Shown: positions 45,377 to 54,461 of the stretch, one piece after another
Layout: each line of letters opens with the position of its first letter
Numbering within the stretch: the first letter of the stretch is position 1
Source of the DNA: Paenibacillus azoreducens
Lineage (GTDB): Bacteria > Bacillota > Bacilli > Paenibacillales > Paenibacillaceae
Direction: 5' to 3'
Length of the DNA: 64,000 nucleotides
Assembly: GCF_021654775.1 (NCBI RefSeq)
Contig: NZ_AP025343.1
Location: forward strand, 248,001 to 312,000
The notes under the pieces: model-generated
What the model was told of the DNA's origin: nothing
What the model saw: the letters and a program-made list of their open reading frames with translations, nothing else
The model's database searches: none
Made by a program: the position numbers and the translations under genes

Positions 45377-46780
45377 ATGGATGTAGTTATGCTGTCTCGG
45401 ATCCAATTCGCAGCGACAACGATTTTTCACTTTTTCTTCGTGCCGTTGTCCATTGGTCTTGCATTCCTGATTGCAATCATGGAAACGATGTACGTCGTTA
45501 AGGGCAAGGAAGAGTATAAAAACATGGCGAAGTTCTGGGGCAAGCTGTTCCTCATCAACTTTGCGATCGGCGTCGTAACCGGTATTCTTCAGGAATTCCA
45601 GTTCGGCATGAACTGGTCGGCATATTCGCGTTTTGTCGGCGACGTATTTGGAGCGCCGCTGGCGGTCGAGGCGCTGCTGGCGTTTTTCCTGGAATCGACA
45701 TTTCTCGGTCTGTGGATTTTCGGATGGGAACGTCTTTCGAAAAAGGTTCACTTGCTTTGTATCTGGTTGGTCTCCATCGGAACGGTCTTTTCCGCGTTCT
45801 GGATTTTGGTGGCGAACTCCTTCATGCAGCGGCCTGTCGGTTTTACGATGAACAACGGCCGGGCCGAAATGAACGACTTTTTGGCGCTGATCACCAACGG
45901 TCAGTTGCTGCTTGAATTCCCGCATACGATTTTGGCGGCATTTATGACAGGCGCGTTCCTGGTTACAGGCGTGAGTGCGTATAAGCTGCTGAAAAAGCAA
46001 GATGTTCAATTCTTCAAAAAATCATTTATCATCGCGATTATCATCGGCATGGTGTCCTCGATTGGCGTTGCGCTCGTCGGTCACCAGCAGGCACAATATT
46101 TGGTGAAAACACAGCCTATGAAAATGGCTGCGACCGAAGCGCTGTGGGAAAACAGTGGCGATCCCGCAGCTTGGACGGTAACGGCATTCATCGACACCAA
46201 AAACCAAAAAAATACCGGGGAGTTCCAGATCCCTTATATGCTCAGCTTCCTTTCGTACAGTAAATTTTCCGGCGAAGTAAAAGGCATGAAAGAACTCCAA
46301 GCTCAATATGAACAAGAATACGGCCCCGGTAACTATATTCCGCCGGTTCGTACGACTTTCTGGAGCTTCCGGGTCATGGTAGCCAGCGGCTCCCTACTGA
46401 TTCTGTTCAGCTTGTACGGTGTATATCTTGCAGCACGCAAAAAGCTGGAGAACCGCAACAAATGGTTTATGCGGCTGATGGTGTTTTCAATTGCACTGCC
46501 GGAGATCGCGAATGCTTCGGGCTGGATCATGACGGAAATCGGACGCCAACCATGGACGGTATTCGGACTGATGACAACAGCGGACGGAGTTTCGCCTAGC
46601 GTCACCGCAGGCCAAGTGTTGTTCTCGATTATCGCTTTTGTGAGCATTTATGCTATTCTGGCGGTAGTTATGGTTTATCTGTTCATCCGCGTGATCAAAA
46701 AAGGTCCGTTTGAGGTTGTGAAGGAAGAAGTATCTAGTGATCCATTTGATAAGGAGGGATACCGTCATGCTATCTCTTAA
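45377..46780 (+). CDS. cydA: Cytochrome bd quinol oxidase subunit I
   Basis: A 467-residue haem-bearing subunit of the bd-type terminal oxidase, which reduces O2 with quinol at low oxygen. The N-terminus RIQFAATTIFHFFFVPLSIGLAFL carries the haem-ligand His18. GRQPWTVFGLMTT near residue 390 holds the conserved GRQPW motif. It is the short-Q-loop version usual in Firmicutes. The ribosome site GAGGGAAGAG precedes ATG 45377. First gene of cydABCD; its end overlaps cydB by 14 bp. Confidence 0.95.
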   Translation: MDVVMLSRIQFAATTIFHFFFVPLSIGLAFLIAIMETMYVVKGKEEYKNMAKFWGKLFLINFAIGVVTGILQEFQFGMNWSAYSRFVGDVFGAPLAVEALLAFFLESTFLGLWIFGWERLSKKVHLLCIWLVSIGTVFSAFWILVANSFMQRPVGFTMNNGRAEMNDFLALITNGQLLLEFPHTILAAFMTGAFLVTGVSAYKLLKKQDVQFFKKSFIIAIIIGMVSSIGVALVGHQQAQYLVKTQPMKMAATEALWENSGDPAAWTVTAFIDTKNQKNTGEFQIPYMLSFLSYSKFSGEVKGMKELQAQYEQEYGPGNYIPPVRTTFWSFRVMVASGSLLILFSLYGVYLAARKKLENRNKWFMRLMVFSIALPEIANASGWIMTEIGRQPWTVFGLMTTADGVSPSVTAGQVLFSIIAFVSIYAILAVVMVYLFIRVIKKGPFEVVKEEVSSDPFDKEGYRHAIS

Positions 46781-47786
46781 TGAGCTTTGGTTTGTGCTCG
46801 TTGCCGTTTTGTTTGTCGGATTTTTCTTCCTGGAAGGATTCGATTTCGGCGTCGGGATGTCTACGGGTATCTTGGCGAAAACCGATATGGAGCGCCGGGT
46901 GCTGATTAACTCCATCGGTCCTTTCTGGGACGGAAACGAAGTTTGGCTGCTGACGGCCGGCGGCGCGATGTTCGCCGCTTTCCCGAACTGGTACGCGACG
47001 TTGTTCAGCGGTTTCTATACCCCGCTTGTTCTGCTGCTGCTTGCCTTGATCGGCCGAGGTGTTGCCTTTGAATATCGCGGCAAAGTCGAAAAAGAGGCCT
47101 GGAGAAAGACATGGGATGTCGTCATTTTCATCGGCAGTTTGATTCCGCCGCTTCTGCTCGGCGTTGTGTTTGCCGATTTGATTAAAGGTTTGCCGATTGA
47201 CCAAGCGATGGAAATGAAAGCTTCGTTCTTCGGCGATATCGTGAATTTTTACTCCGTAGTGGGCGGCTTGACGATGGTTGTGCTTTGCCTCGTGCATGGA
47301 CTTCTGTTTACCACGCTGCGGGTAACGGGCGACCTTCAGGAACGCGCTCGCCGGATGGCACGCATGCTGATGGTGCCGCTGGCCGTACTGGTTGTGGCTT
47401 TCTTCGTTCTGACTTATTTCAATACTGAAATTTTCAACGTTCGCGGCGGTATTTTGACAGCTGTCATAGCGCTGCTGGTTATCGCATTTGCTCTGGCAGC
47501 CGTATTTTCCGGCAAGAAAAGAGACGGCTGGGCGTTTGGTATGACGGGTGCGGTGATCGTATTGACCATTGCTTCGTTTTTCATCGGATTGTTCCCGAAC
47601 GTGATGATCAGTTCCATCGACACCGCGTTCAACCTGACGGTAACCAACGCGGCTTCCGGTCATTACTCGCTGAAGGTCATGACGATCGTGGCTTTATCCC
47701 TGCTGCCTTTCGTGCTCGGCTATCAAATTTGGAGTTACTTTGTGTTCCATAAACGTGTTCATGAGAAGGGACATTTGGAATATTAA
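46767..47786 (+). CDS. cydB: Cytochrome bd quinol oxidase subunit II
   Basis: A 339-residue membrane subunit with about eight helices. The N-terminal LWFVLVAVLFVGFFFLEGFDFGVGM and FWDGNEVWLLTAGGAMFAAFP (about 52-72) are signature regions of CydB. ATG 46767 lies within the cydA end and has AAGGAGGG upstream; its stop overlaps the cydD start by 1 bp. Confidence 0.95.
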   Translation: MLSLNELWFVLVAVLFVGFFFLEGFDFGVGMSTGILAKTDMERRVLINSIGPFWDGNEVWLLTAGGAMFAAFPNWYATLFSGFYTPLVLLLLALIGRGVAFEYRGKVEKEAWRKTWDVVIFIGSLIPPLLLGVVFADLIKGLPIDQAMEMKASFFGDIVNFYSVVGGLTMVVLCLVHGLLFTTLRVTGDLQERARRMARMLMVPLAVLVVAFFVLTYFNTEIFNVRGGILTAVIALLVIAFALAAVFSGKKRDGWAFGMTGAVIVLTIASFFIGLFPNVMISSIDTAFNLTVTNAASGHYSLKVMTIVALSLLPFVLGYQIWSYFVFHKRVHEKGHLEY

Positions 47787-49522
47787 TGGATCGGAATTTA
47801 CTCGGCTACAAAGGGATAAAGCCAATACTTGCCTTCATACTGCTGTTAACGCTTGTGCAGAGCGTATCGATCATCCTGCTGGCAAGATGGCTGGCGGAGG
47901 TTCTCTCCGCCCTCTTTGCCGGTGAATCGCTACATTCGCAATACCCTAAAATCATGATGTTTCTCGGCGCGTTTCTGACCCGGCACATCATAAACTTTAT
48001 TCAGCAAAAAATCAGCTATGCTTTCGCTGAACGGACCGGAGCCAGCCTGCGGCAACAGGTGATGGATAAGCTTTTCCAATTGGGCCCGCGGTTCGCGAAG
48101 CAGGAAGGAACGGGAAATCTGGTTACGCTGGTGCTGGAGGGCGCGTCGAAGTTCCGGAACTATCTGGACTTGATCGTGCCGCGGATGGCGGGAATGTCGA
48201 TCATTCCATGGGTCATCCTGGTTTATGTTTTCATGCAGGATATTACATCAGGGATCATCTTGATCCTGACGATGCCGATCCTGATTGCGTTTTTGATTCT
48301 CGTCGGGCTGGCTGCCCGCAAGCATACAGAGAAGCAGCTGGACACGTACCGCACGCTGTCGAACCATTTTGTGGATTCGCTGCGCGGGCTGGAGACGCTC
48401 AAGCTGCTGGGACAGAGCCGCTCGCATAGCGATACGATCGCCCGGGTGAGCGACCGTTACAGATCAGCGACCATGCGCACTTTGCGCGTGGCCTTTCTGT
48501 CTTCTTTTGCCTTGGATTTCTTTACGACGCTGTCGGTGGCTGTTGTGGCTGTAGGTTTGGGTCTGCGGCTGATAGGCGGCAATTTGGATCTGCTCACCGG
48601 GCTGACGGTCCTGATTTTGGCTCCGGAATACTTTTTGCCGGTACGTATGGTTGGTGCGGATTTCCACGCCACCTTGGATGGGAAAGAAGCTGGGGCTGCC
48701 ATGCAGCTTATTATTGATGAGCCCTTGAATCAGGAAGGCGAAGAGTCCGCCGGTCAGGATAAGAAAGAACTGAACTGGACAAAGGACAGCCGAATAAGCC
48801 TGTCCCAGGTAGGTGTGCGGCATCAGGAGGATGGTCCGCATTCATTGCGCGAAGTGTCGCTTGATATTTGTGGTACGGGGAAAATCGGAATTATCGGCGC
48901 CAGCGGCGCCGGCAAATCCACTTTGATCGATGTGCTTGGCGGATTTTTGAAGCCGACCGAAGGGCATTTCTCCTTGGATGGATTGCAAATGGGTTCGCTT
49001 GCGACAGATAAGTGGAGAAAACTGACGACGTATATTCCGCAGCATCCTTATGTTTTTAGCAGCACGCTGGCTGATAATATCCGCTTCTACGTACCGGATG
49101 CGGAGGATGCGGACGTGGAACGTGCGGTGGCTGCAGCCGGGCTGTCGGAGCTGGTGCAGAACCTGCCCCTTGGCATCCGGGAAATGATCGGGAACGGCGG
49201 CCGCCAGCTGAGCGGCGGACAAGAGCAGCGAGTGGCGCTGGCCCGGGCGTTCTTAAGCGACCGTCCTGTTATTTTACTGGATGAGCCGACGGCGCATCTG
49301 GACATTGAAACGGAATATGAGCTGAAGCAGACGATGCTGCCGCTGTTTGAGAACAAGCTGGTGCTTTTGGCGACGCACCGTTTGCACTGGATGCCGGAGA
49401 TGGATCTGATTATCGTGCTGGAGCACGGACGGGTCGCGGAAACCGGCACACATGAGGAACTGCTTGCCCGTAAGGGAGCCTATTATGAGCTGATTCGATC
49501 GCAACTGGAGGGAGTAGAGTGA
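47786..49522 (+). CDS. cydD: Thiol reductant ABC exporter, CydD-type subunit
   Basis: A 578-residue ABC half-transporter required for bd-oxidase assembly through export of cysteine/glutathione-type reductants. Six helices are followed by the ATPase with Walker A GASGAGKST (about 372-380), signature LSGGQEQRVALARAF and Walker B VILLDEPTAHLD. In this order (bd oxidase, then two ABC genes) annotation names the first CydD, while B. subtilis nomenclature calls it CydC. ATG overlaps the cydB stop. Confidence 0.88.
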   Translation: MDRNLLGYKGIKPILAFILLLTLVQSVSIILLARWLAEVLSALFAGESLHSQYPKIMMFLGAFLTRHIINFIQQKISYAFAERTGASLRQQVMDKLFQLGPRFAKQEGTGNLVTLVLEGASKFRNYLDLIVPRMAGMSIIPWVILVYVFMQDITSGIILILTMPILIAFLILVGLAARKHTEKQLDTYRTLSNHFVDSLRGLETLKLLGQSRSHSDTIARVSDRYRSATMRTLRVAFLSSFALDFFTTLSVAVVAVGLGLRLIGGNLDLLTGLTVLILAPEYFLPVRMVGADFHATLDGKEAGAAMQLIIDEPLNQEGEESAGQDKKELNWTKDSRISLSQVGVRHQEDGPHSLREVSLDICGTGKIGIIGASGAGKSTLIDVLGGFLKPTEGHFSLDGLQMGSLATDKWRKLTTYIPQHPYVFSSTLADNIRFYVPDAEDADVERAVAAAGLSELVQNLPLGIREMIGNGGRQLSGGQEQRVALARAFLSDRPVILLDEPTAHLDIETEYELKQTMLPLFENKLVLLATHRLHWMPEMDLIIVLEHGRVAETGTHEELLARKGAYYELIRSQLEGVE

Positions 49523-51309
49523 GGGAAGAGAGCTGGCTTCGTCCTTATGTCCGGACGTACTGGGGACGTTTTCTGATCATCATTGCGCTGGGCTGCCTGA
49601 CGCTCCTGACCGCATCGATGCTCATGTTCACTTCGGGTTTTCTGATTTCCAAGGCGGCGCTGCGGCCGGAAAATATTCTGATGGTGTATGTGCCGATCGT
49701 GCTGGTGCGCACCTTCGGTATCAGCCGGGCGGTCGTGCATTACGTGGAGCGGCTGGTCAGCCACGATGCCGTGCTGCGGATCGTGTCGCTTATGCGCACG
49801 CGACTGTATCGGATCTTAGAGCCGCAGGCTTTGTTCATATCCTCCCGGTTCCGTACCGGAGATATGCTTGGCGTGCTGTCGGATGATATTCAATATTTGC
49901 AGGATGTTTACCTGAGAACAGTATTCCCGAGCATCGTGGCGCTGGTGATGTACATCGCTTCGATCGCTGCCTTGGGCTGGTTTGATGTCCGGTTTGCGCT
50001 GTTTATGGCTTTGTATATTTTCATTCTCGTTGCCGTACTGCCATGGGTGTCGCTGCTGATCACCAAGGCCAAAAGCCGCCTGGCGAAGCAGCAGCGCAGC
50101 AACCTTTACACCAAACTCACCGACGCAGTGCTAGGCATGAGCGATTGGGTCATCAGCGGCAGGCAATCCGCTTTTCTTGCCGCTTATGAAGCGGAAGAGA
50201 GGGAGGCGGCCCGCGTGAACAGCCAGCTCAAAAGCTGGGCGCGCTGGCGGCAGCTGATCGGGCAGACGGTTGTAGGCCTCAGCGTCGTGTCGATGGTTGT
50301 TTGGGCGGCCCGTGAATATGCCGGCGGGCATATTGCGCCAACGCTCATAGCGGCATTTGCTTTAGTGATGTTTCCGCTGATGGATGCATTTATGCCGGTT
50401 TCGGACGCAATCGAAAAGATACCGAATTACCAGAGTTCGCTGCAGCGGCTCTCGGAAATCGGCCGAATCCCCGGAGACGGGAATTCCCATGGCACGGCTG
50501 GTCAGACTGGAATGAAGGAGGATTCTTACGTTTCGGCTGAAGATGTCAGGCGTTTGGCTGGATCGGACGTCCACCTTACAGTACAGAACGTCAGCTACCG
50601 TTATGATGATGCTTCTCCGTGGTCATTGGAAAATGTATCGCTTGATCTGCCGCAGGGTAAACGGATCGCCATCATTGGGCGCAGCGGCGCAGGCAAATCG
50701 ACGCTGCTGAAGCTGATCGAAGGGGCGCTGGCTCCCTCGAAAGGGACCGTCTCCCTGAACGGAACGGAGGCATATGCCATTGGCGAACAGATGCCGCAGG
50801 TCGTGTCCGTGCTGAACCAAAGCCCGCATCTGTTCGATACGACGGTAGAGAACAATATCCGCCTGGGTGACCGCAGCGCGGAGGATGAAGACGTTCGGCG
50901 GGCGGCCGCCCAGGTGAAGCTGGACCGGCTGATTGCATCGCTTCCGCTTGGCTACAAAACGCCGATGCATGAGACAGGGCAGCGTTTCTCCGGCGGGGAA
51001 CGCCAGCGGATTGCTTTGGCGCGGGTGCTGCTTCAGAATAATCCTGTGGTCATCCTGGATGAGCCGACCGTCGGACTTGATCCGCGTACGGAAAACGATC
51101 TGATCGCAACCATACTGGAAACCATGAAGGGCAAATCCCTGGTTTGGGTCACGCATCATTTGGTTGGCGCCGAGCAGATGGATGAGATCATTTTTATGGA
51201 GAACGGACGTGTCGAAATGAGAGGCTCTCACGCGGAGCTGTTGGCCACATCGGAGCGGTACCGTAATTTATACCGGCTCGATCGCCCCGAGGCATTTATG
51301 GCGAAGTAG
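49519..51309 (+). CDS. cydC: Thiol reductant ABC exporter, CydC-type subunit
   Basis: A 596-residue partner of the preceding subunit. GTG start at 49519 overlaps the previous stop (GTGA). ATPase motifs: Walker A GRSGAGKST, signature FSGGERQRIALARVL, Walker B VVILDEPTVGLD, switch His in WVTHHLVG. LTASMLMFTSGFLISKAAL near residues 27-45 is typical of CydC. It is the last gene of the operon, followed by a terminator. Confidence 0.88.
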   Translation: MREESWLRPYVRTYWGRFLIIIALGCLTLLTASMLMFTSGFLISKAALRPENILMVYVPIVLVRTFGISRAVVHYVERLVSHDAVLRIVSLMRTRLYRILEPQALFISSRFRTGDMLGVLSDDIQYLQDVYLRTVFPSIVALVMYIASIAALGWFDVRFALFMALYIFILVAVLPWVSLLITKAKSRLAKQQRSNLYTKLTDAVLGMSDWVISGRQSAFLAAYEAEEREAARVNSQLKSWARWRQLIGQTVVGLSVVSMVVWAAREYAGGHIAPTLIAAFALVMFPLMDAFMPVSDAIEKIPNYQSSLQRLSEIGRIPGDGNSHGTAGQTGMKEDSYVSAEDVRRLAGSDVHLTVQNVSYRYDDASPWSLENVSLDLPQGKRIAIIGRSGAGKSTLLKLIEGALAPSKGTVSLNGTEAYAIGEQMPQVVSVLNQSPHLFDTTVENNIRLGDRSAEDEDVRRAAAQVKLDRLIASLPLGYKTPMHETGQRFSGGERQRIALARVLLQNNPVVILDEPTVGLDPRTENDLIATILETMKGKSLVWVTHHLVGAEQMDEIIFMENGRVEMRGSHAELLATSERYRNLYRLDRPEAFMAK

Positions 51310-51318
51310 AGTATTGGA

Positions 51319-51360
51319 GCAGGGCTGTATCGCTTGATAGCGGTATGGCTCTGTTTTTTT
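51319..51360 (+). terminator. Terminator of cydABCD
   Basis: CAGGGCTGTATCGCT (51320-51334) pairs imperfectly with AGCGGTATGGCTCTG (51339-51353), followed by seven T. Confidence 0.8.
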
Positions 51361-51523
51361 GGATTTTATGCTGTATTGCGGCCACATAAAGAATGTACTT
51401 TGCATGGCCTGTCGTACAGTGAACGGTTGGAAGCTTCTTCGTATCGGATTGAGCATGCATGGAATGGACGCGTCTGAATTCGTCCGAATGAGTCTGAATG
51501 AGTCTTAATGCGCCTGAATGCGC

Positions 51524-51708
51524 CTAACGAAACTGAGGAGCGTTATATTCACGAAAAGAGTGTTTTTTCAAATCTAACGAAACTCCAAAGCGTTATTTGG
51601 CGAAAATCCAGCTTCTTTACCGTCTATTTTAATCAATAACGTTTCCCGGTTTCGTTAGAGCATTTAGATGCGCTATTTTGACTAAATAACGATTGTGAGT
51701 TTCGTTAG
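51524..51708. repeat. 185-bp four-unit palindromic repeat element, copy C
   Basis: Units start at 51524 and 51574 (rightward) and end at 51658 and 51708 (leftward), the same geometry as copies A and B. A degenerate fifth half-unit (GATTGTGGGTTCCGTAAGC) follows at about 51733. It lies after the cyd operon. The rest of this 680-bp gap (51310-51988) shows no other gene. Confidence 0.9.
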
Positions 51709-51988
51709 AGTAATTTAGAAGCGCTGTCTACGATTGTGGGTTCCGTAAGCAATTGCAGAATGCTTGGTCCCGATGAGGTTTGGCGTAACTCGTGATCAAA
51801 TTCGCTACATCGAAGCCAAGGCGCTTCTCAAGCTCCGTCATCCAGCTGAACTGCCAACATCTAGGGCGCCACACCGCGCGCTGGAAGCCGCATGCGATAC
51901 AGAATTGTTATAAATGAATAAAATGATCTATTTTGCATCATCCTATATATAGGTGAATTGGTAAGCTGAAGGGGGTGCGCAAGCAATC

Positions 51989-52150
51989 ATGGAAAACAAC
52001 AATTCCCAGGAAGCAAGCAAATATGAGGTGCAAAGAACGGAACTGAACAAGATGCCGGTGCCGGACAAGCAAAGAGAGGAATTCGCGAAGGAAATGGTAA
52101 ATGACGCCAAGGAGGCGTTCGGCCAGCAGCAGTCCGAGGATAAAGAGTAG
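51989..52150 (+). CDS. Small hydrophilic protein of unknown function
   Basis: A 53-residue protein (MENNNSQEASKYEVQRTELN to the end SEDKE), rich in Glu, Lys and Gln, probably helical or disordered. The ribosome site AAGGGGGTG precedes ATG 51989 by 11-12 bases and a terminator follows at 52193, which support a real gene. I do not recognise a family. The composition recalls small stress or spore proteins but that is only an impression. Confidence 0.6.
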   Translation: MENNNSQEASKYEVQRTELNKMPVPDKQREEFAKEMVNDAKEAFGQQQSEDKE

Positions 52151-52192
52151 TACGGTTCATTGGAGCACTTTCGTAAATTACATTTGGATGAA

Positions 52193-52235
52193 GGAGGGTG
52201 TATCTCCGTAGTCAAAAATGGAGGCACCCTTTTTG
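52193..52235 (+). terminator. Terminator of the small hydrophilic protein gene
   Basis: AGGGTG (52195-52200) with inner CTCC pairs to GGAG and CACCCT (52219-52230), followed by TTTTT. Confidence 0.75.
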
Positions 52236-52297
52236 CTGATAAGACAAATACACGTAACGGATTCCAAAATAGACTGTATCTATTTGTTTCCAGTTGT

Positions 52298-52397
52298 GAT
52301 ATAATAAAGTTATTGGAATAGTGACCTAACGAATTCACATAACGTAGAGGGTTATTCTATTTTTAATAACCTTGTCCATTATGTGATTTTTTATTTT
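52298..52397 (+). promoter_or_regulatory. Extended -10 promoter and structured leader of the cold-shock gene
   Basis: TG-A-TATAAT (52297-52305) forms an extended -10. The transcript leader, about 130 nt, contains nested perfect stems: outer TCACATAA (52335-52342) with TTATGTGA (52379-52386), inner GGTTATT (52350-52356) with AATAACC (52365-52371). The outer stem is followed by TTTTTTATTTT. This is a candidate intrinsic terminator or cold-sensing RNA structure about 45 nt before the start codon. Confidence 0.6.
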
Positions 52398-52440
52398 CAA
52401 ATAGATGTCATGTAAAATTAAGAAAAAGGTGGGAATCCAG

Positions 52441-52641
52441 TTGGAAACAGGAACAGTAAAATGGTTTAACTCAGAAAAAGGCTTCGGTTTTATCGAAGTT
52501 GAAGGCGGTAGCGACGTATTCGTACACTTCAGCGCAATCGTTGGAGACGGCTACAAATCTTTGGACGAAGGCCAACGCGTAGAATTCAACATCGTGCAAG
52601 GCAACCGCGGACCACAAGCTGAAAACGTAGTAAAGCTCTAA
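52441..52641 (+). CDS. Cold-shock protein (CspB/CspD-like)
   Basis: A 66-residue single OB-fold RNA chaperone that binds single-stranded [26 protein letters not shown] has RNP1 (KGFGFI) and DVFVHFSAI has RNP2. ATTG start: TTG at 52441 follows AAGGTGGGAATCCAG; the longer frame from 52405 has no ribosome site. A perfect terminator follows at 52653. Confidence 0.95.
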   Translation: METGTVKWFNSEKGFGFIEVEGGSDVFVHFSAIVGDGYKSLDEGQRVEFNIVQGNRGPQAENVVKL

Positions 52642-52652
52642 TATAGAGGCTG

Positions 52653-52686
52653 ACGCCCCAAACAAACTTTGTTTGGGGCGTTTTTG
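52653..52686 (+). terminator. Terminator of the cold-shock gene
   Basis: ACGCCCCAAACAAA pairs with TTTGTTTGGGGCGT over 14 bp, followed by TTTT. Confidence 0.92.
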
Positions 52687-52809
52687 CATCTGCCGATTGC
52701 ATAATTCGTAGTAATTCAATATACTCTTATACATAGTAATTCGATGCATAGATAAACTAGGTAATAAAAATGTTTCTAGGTTAGTAAAAAACTTCTGAAG
52801 GAGAACATT

Positions 52810-53142
52810 ATGGCGGTCAATAAGGAGTTATTAAAAGGAAGTACGGCTATTTTGCTGCTTACGGTACTGAATAGAAAAGAAATGTATGGCTACGAATTGA
52901 TCAAGGAAATCGAGCGGAGTTCGGAAGGTGTATTTTTGATGAAGGAAGGCACGTTATATCCCATTTTACATACGCTGGAGGCTGAAGGTTGGCTGGATGC
53001 TTACTGGAGTACGTATGATGGGAGAAAGCGCAAGTACTACCGGATAACCGATCAGGGTAGAAACCAGCTTCGGGAGAAAAAGGAAGAGTGGATACAATTC
53101 CGAACAGCGGTGGACCGCGTTATTGGGGAGGGGATGTCATGA
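52810..53142 (+). CDS. PadR-family transcriptional regulator
   Basis: A 110-residue winged-helix repressor. LLKGSTAILLLTVLNRKEMYGYELIKEIE, KEGTLYPILHTLEAEGWLDAYW and RKRKYYRITDQGRNQL together are diagnostic of PadR. The stop overlaps the following membrane-protein start (ATGA). The pairing of PadR with a HAAS-domain protein downstream is a recurring Bacillales arrangement in which the PadR protein controls the operon. Confidence 0.9.
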   Translation: MAVNKELLKGSTAILLLTVLNRKEMYGYELIKEIERSSEGVFLMKEGTLYPILHTLEAEGWLDAYWSTYDGRKRKYYRITDQGRNQLREKKEEWIQFRTAVDRVIGEGMS

Positions 53143-54461
53143 GTCGGCCTGAAGAAAACGGGGCTGTAGCGATTTTTTTGAATCAGGTATGCAGTCATGT
53201 TCGAGCCAAGGAATTGCATCCCGAAATACGCGAAGAGCTATCCTCCCATATTGTTGAGCAGATGGAAATGCTGCAGGAGAATGGGATGAGCGTGGAAGCC
53301 GCCGCTGCCGAAGCAATCTGTCAGATGGGGGACCCTGCTCTTATCGGCAGGAATTTTCATCAGGCACATAAGCCGGTCATGGAATGGAAATTGGTTGTTA
53401 TTTTGGCGTTGATGGCGTTGATCGGCATTTTTGGGGTGTTTACCGCCCAGGAATCGGGGATGTATCCTCAGTTTGGTACTTCGCTCATCGAAAGGAAAGT
53501 GTTGTTTACTCTTCTTGGTCTTGCCTTCTTGGTTGGATTCTATTTTGTGGATTATTGTAAATTACAGAAATATTCTGGCGTATTGTTTTTCGGTGCCCTC
53601 GTGCTTATGGCATACGCGTATTTTGCGGAAATAGACATAAATGGAAGAAGAGTGTTTCTCGTTTTTGGTCCATTTAGTATTAATGCAATGGCCGCATCGC
53701 TCCCGGTGCTTCTCTTTGCTTTGGCAGGAATGAAACCGGCAAAAGAGTGGCGAGGAGGCTGGGAATACCTTATCCAACTCGTATACCGGGGTATATTACC
53801 TATTATGCTTTTTGTTCAGTCATCTTCCTGGTTTTATGGCCTTATCTATCTGATTGGCTTTTTGCTGCTGACATGGGTCACCAAGAAGAATACACCACAA
53901 TTTCTCGTACTGATCCTACCGCTGCTGTCTCTCTACATACTTGTGCTTACCCGGGTTGGACAATTGCAGCATCGGCTGCAAGCTTTCCTTTATCCGACCA
54001 GTGATGACAGCTACCAAATCATCCAAACCAAAGCGGCGATTGTCTCCGCAGGATGGTTTGGGCATGGATTTGCGGCACAGCTTGATACGCTTCCCTATGT
54101 TTACAGTGATTCGCTATTCCCGTATCTGATTTATTGTTTTGGCTGGGGCTCTGGAATACTTATCACCGGGCTTGTAATCTGTTTTATCATTCGTTTTTGG
54201 AAAATGAATGTTCTCATTCAGGATGTGTATGCGAAGAGAATCATGCTTGGATGGATGGCAGTATATGCCATCAGGATGTTATGGCCGATCCTTATGGCCT
54301 TTGGTATTGTTCCTATAGTCGGGGAGGTATTGCCATTCATCGGATACAGCGGGATGATGCAGGTTGTTGACTTTGCCGCTGCCGGGCTGCTGCTGTCTTT
54401 ATTCAGACGGAAGAATATGATTCCTGGAGAAATTGAAAATCCATCCCTACATCCAAATTAA
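53139..54461 (+). CDS. FtsW/RodA/SpoVE-like (SEDS) protein with N-terminal HAAS domain
   Basis: A 440-residue protein. Residues ~1-85 form a soluble HAAS/permease-prefix domain (RAKELHPEIREELSSHIVEQME, CQMGDPALIGRNFHQAH). Ten or so helices then follow with SEDS-like segments: LLGLAFLVGFYFVDY, RLQAFLYPTSDDSYQIIQ and KAAIVSAGWFGHGFAAQLDTLPYVYSDSLF. SEDS proteins polymerise peptidoglycan glycan strands. Whether the catalytic Asp is retained is unclear. Starts at ATG 53139 with GGAGGGG upstream, coupled to padR. Confidence 0.75.
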   Translation: MSRPEENGAVAIFLNQVCSHVRAKELHPEIREELSSHIVEQMEMLQENGMSVEAAAAEAICQMGDPALIGRNFHQAHKPVMEWKLVVILALMALIGIFGVFTAQESGMYPQFGTSLIERKVLFTLLGLAFLVGFYFVDYCKLQKYSGVLFFGALVLMAYAYFAEIDINGRRVFLVFGPFSINAMAASLPVLLFALAGMKPAKEWRGGWEYLIQLVYRGILPIMLFVQSSSWFYGLIYLIGFLLLTWVTKKNTPQFLVLILPLLSLYILVLTRVGQLQHRLQAFLYPTSDDSYQIIQTKAAIVSAGWFGHGFAAQLDTLPYVYSDSLFPYLIYCFGWGSGILITGLVICFIIRFWKMNVLIQDVYAKRIMLGWMAVYAIRMLWPILMAFGIVPIVGEVLPFIGYSGMMQVVDFAAAGLLLSLFRRKNMIPGEIENPSLHPN

